From assembly GCA_026417815.1 (NCBI GenBank), contig JAOACN010000220.1, forward strand, positions 1 through 15,119: DNA of 15,119 nt. Reading direction: 5' to 3'. This document shows, piece after piece, positions 15,101 through 15,119 of the stretch. A model generated the notes under the pieces. The model was not told the DNA's origin. It made no database searches and saw only the letters and a list, made by a program, of their open reading frames with translations. The stretch comes from Chloroflexaceae bacterium (lineage in GTDB: Bacteria > Chloroflexota > Chloroflexia > Chloroflexales > Chloroflexaceae). Numbering within the stretch: the stretch's first letter is position 1; every line of letters starts with the position of its first letter. Both the position numbers and the translations under genes were made by a program.

Positions 15101-15119
15101 CTGTCTCTTATACACATCT
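15101..15119. other. Nextera/Tn5 mosaic-end adapter (artifact)
   Basis: CTGTCTCTTATACACATCT is an exact match to the 19-base mosaic-end sequence used in Nextera/Tn5 tagmentation libraries. It occupies the last bases of the window. It is not genomic. Read on the minus strand it gives the peptide start MCIRDR, a known contamination signature, so the minus-strand frame beginning there is not a gene. Confidence 0.98.

Noticed and set aside
14776..15117. Minus-strand frame starting MCIRDR, Gly/Arg-rich
   Set aside because: The start lies in the Nextera adapter and the rest is antisense to the Thr-Pro-rich gene; it is a known contamination signature.

Overview
The window is GC-rich, gene-dense chromosomal DNA that looks like a member of the Chloroflexota, probably a Roseiflexus- or Chloroflexus-like filamentous lineage. 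This is inferred from the gene set and style, not from a marker gene. The clues are a RodZ-like protein with a Pro/Thr/Ala linker, a Thr-Pro-rich exported protein, large GAF/PAS histidine kinases, a TGGTATAAT extended -10 promoter and many palindromic intergenic repeats. No rRNA, tRNA, CRISPR array, transposase or phage gene was seen.

Layout. Positions 1-251 hold no convincing gene. On the minus strand, a SAM-dependent methyltransferase (1306-422) is followed by a 57-residue two-helix membrane protein (425-252), joined by an ATGA overlap. On the plus strand from 1695 comes a rodZ-like gene, a palindromic repeat, then yajQ and rimO joined by a TGATG overlap. A BlaI/MecI-family repressor (5247-4822, minus) converges on rimO and diverges from a polyprenyl/geranylgeranyl diphosphate synthase (5520-6551). 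A second copy of the palindromic repeat and a different inverted-repeat element separate the synthase from a GT4-type glycosyltransferase (6925-8091). Two large histidine kinases follow without response regulators: a soluble GAF-GAF-PAS kinase (8513-10723) and a membrane-anchored Cache-like-HAMP-GAF-PAS kinase (11304-14156). The last gene (start 14104) overlaps the second kinase and encodes a membrane-anchored, Thr-Pro-rich surface protein that runs off the end.

How the parts relate. rodZ-like, yajQ and rimO form a housekeeping cluster for cell shape and ribosome modification. The synthase and glycosyltransferase may share a lipid or cell-envelope role, but this is only an inference from proximity. 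The kinases look like separately promoted sensory units. The second may be co-transcribed with the surface protein.

The last 19 bases (15101-15119) are an exact Nextera/Tn5 mosaic-end adapter, not genome, so the true sequence ends at 15100 inside a 39-bp tandem repeat. I found no clear undescribed multi-gene system. The most unusual native structures are the pair of roughly 175-bp MITE-like repeats placed just upstream of two genes, a neighbouring second class of inverted-repeat element, and a perfect palindrome over a predicted promoter at 8336-8366.
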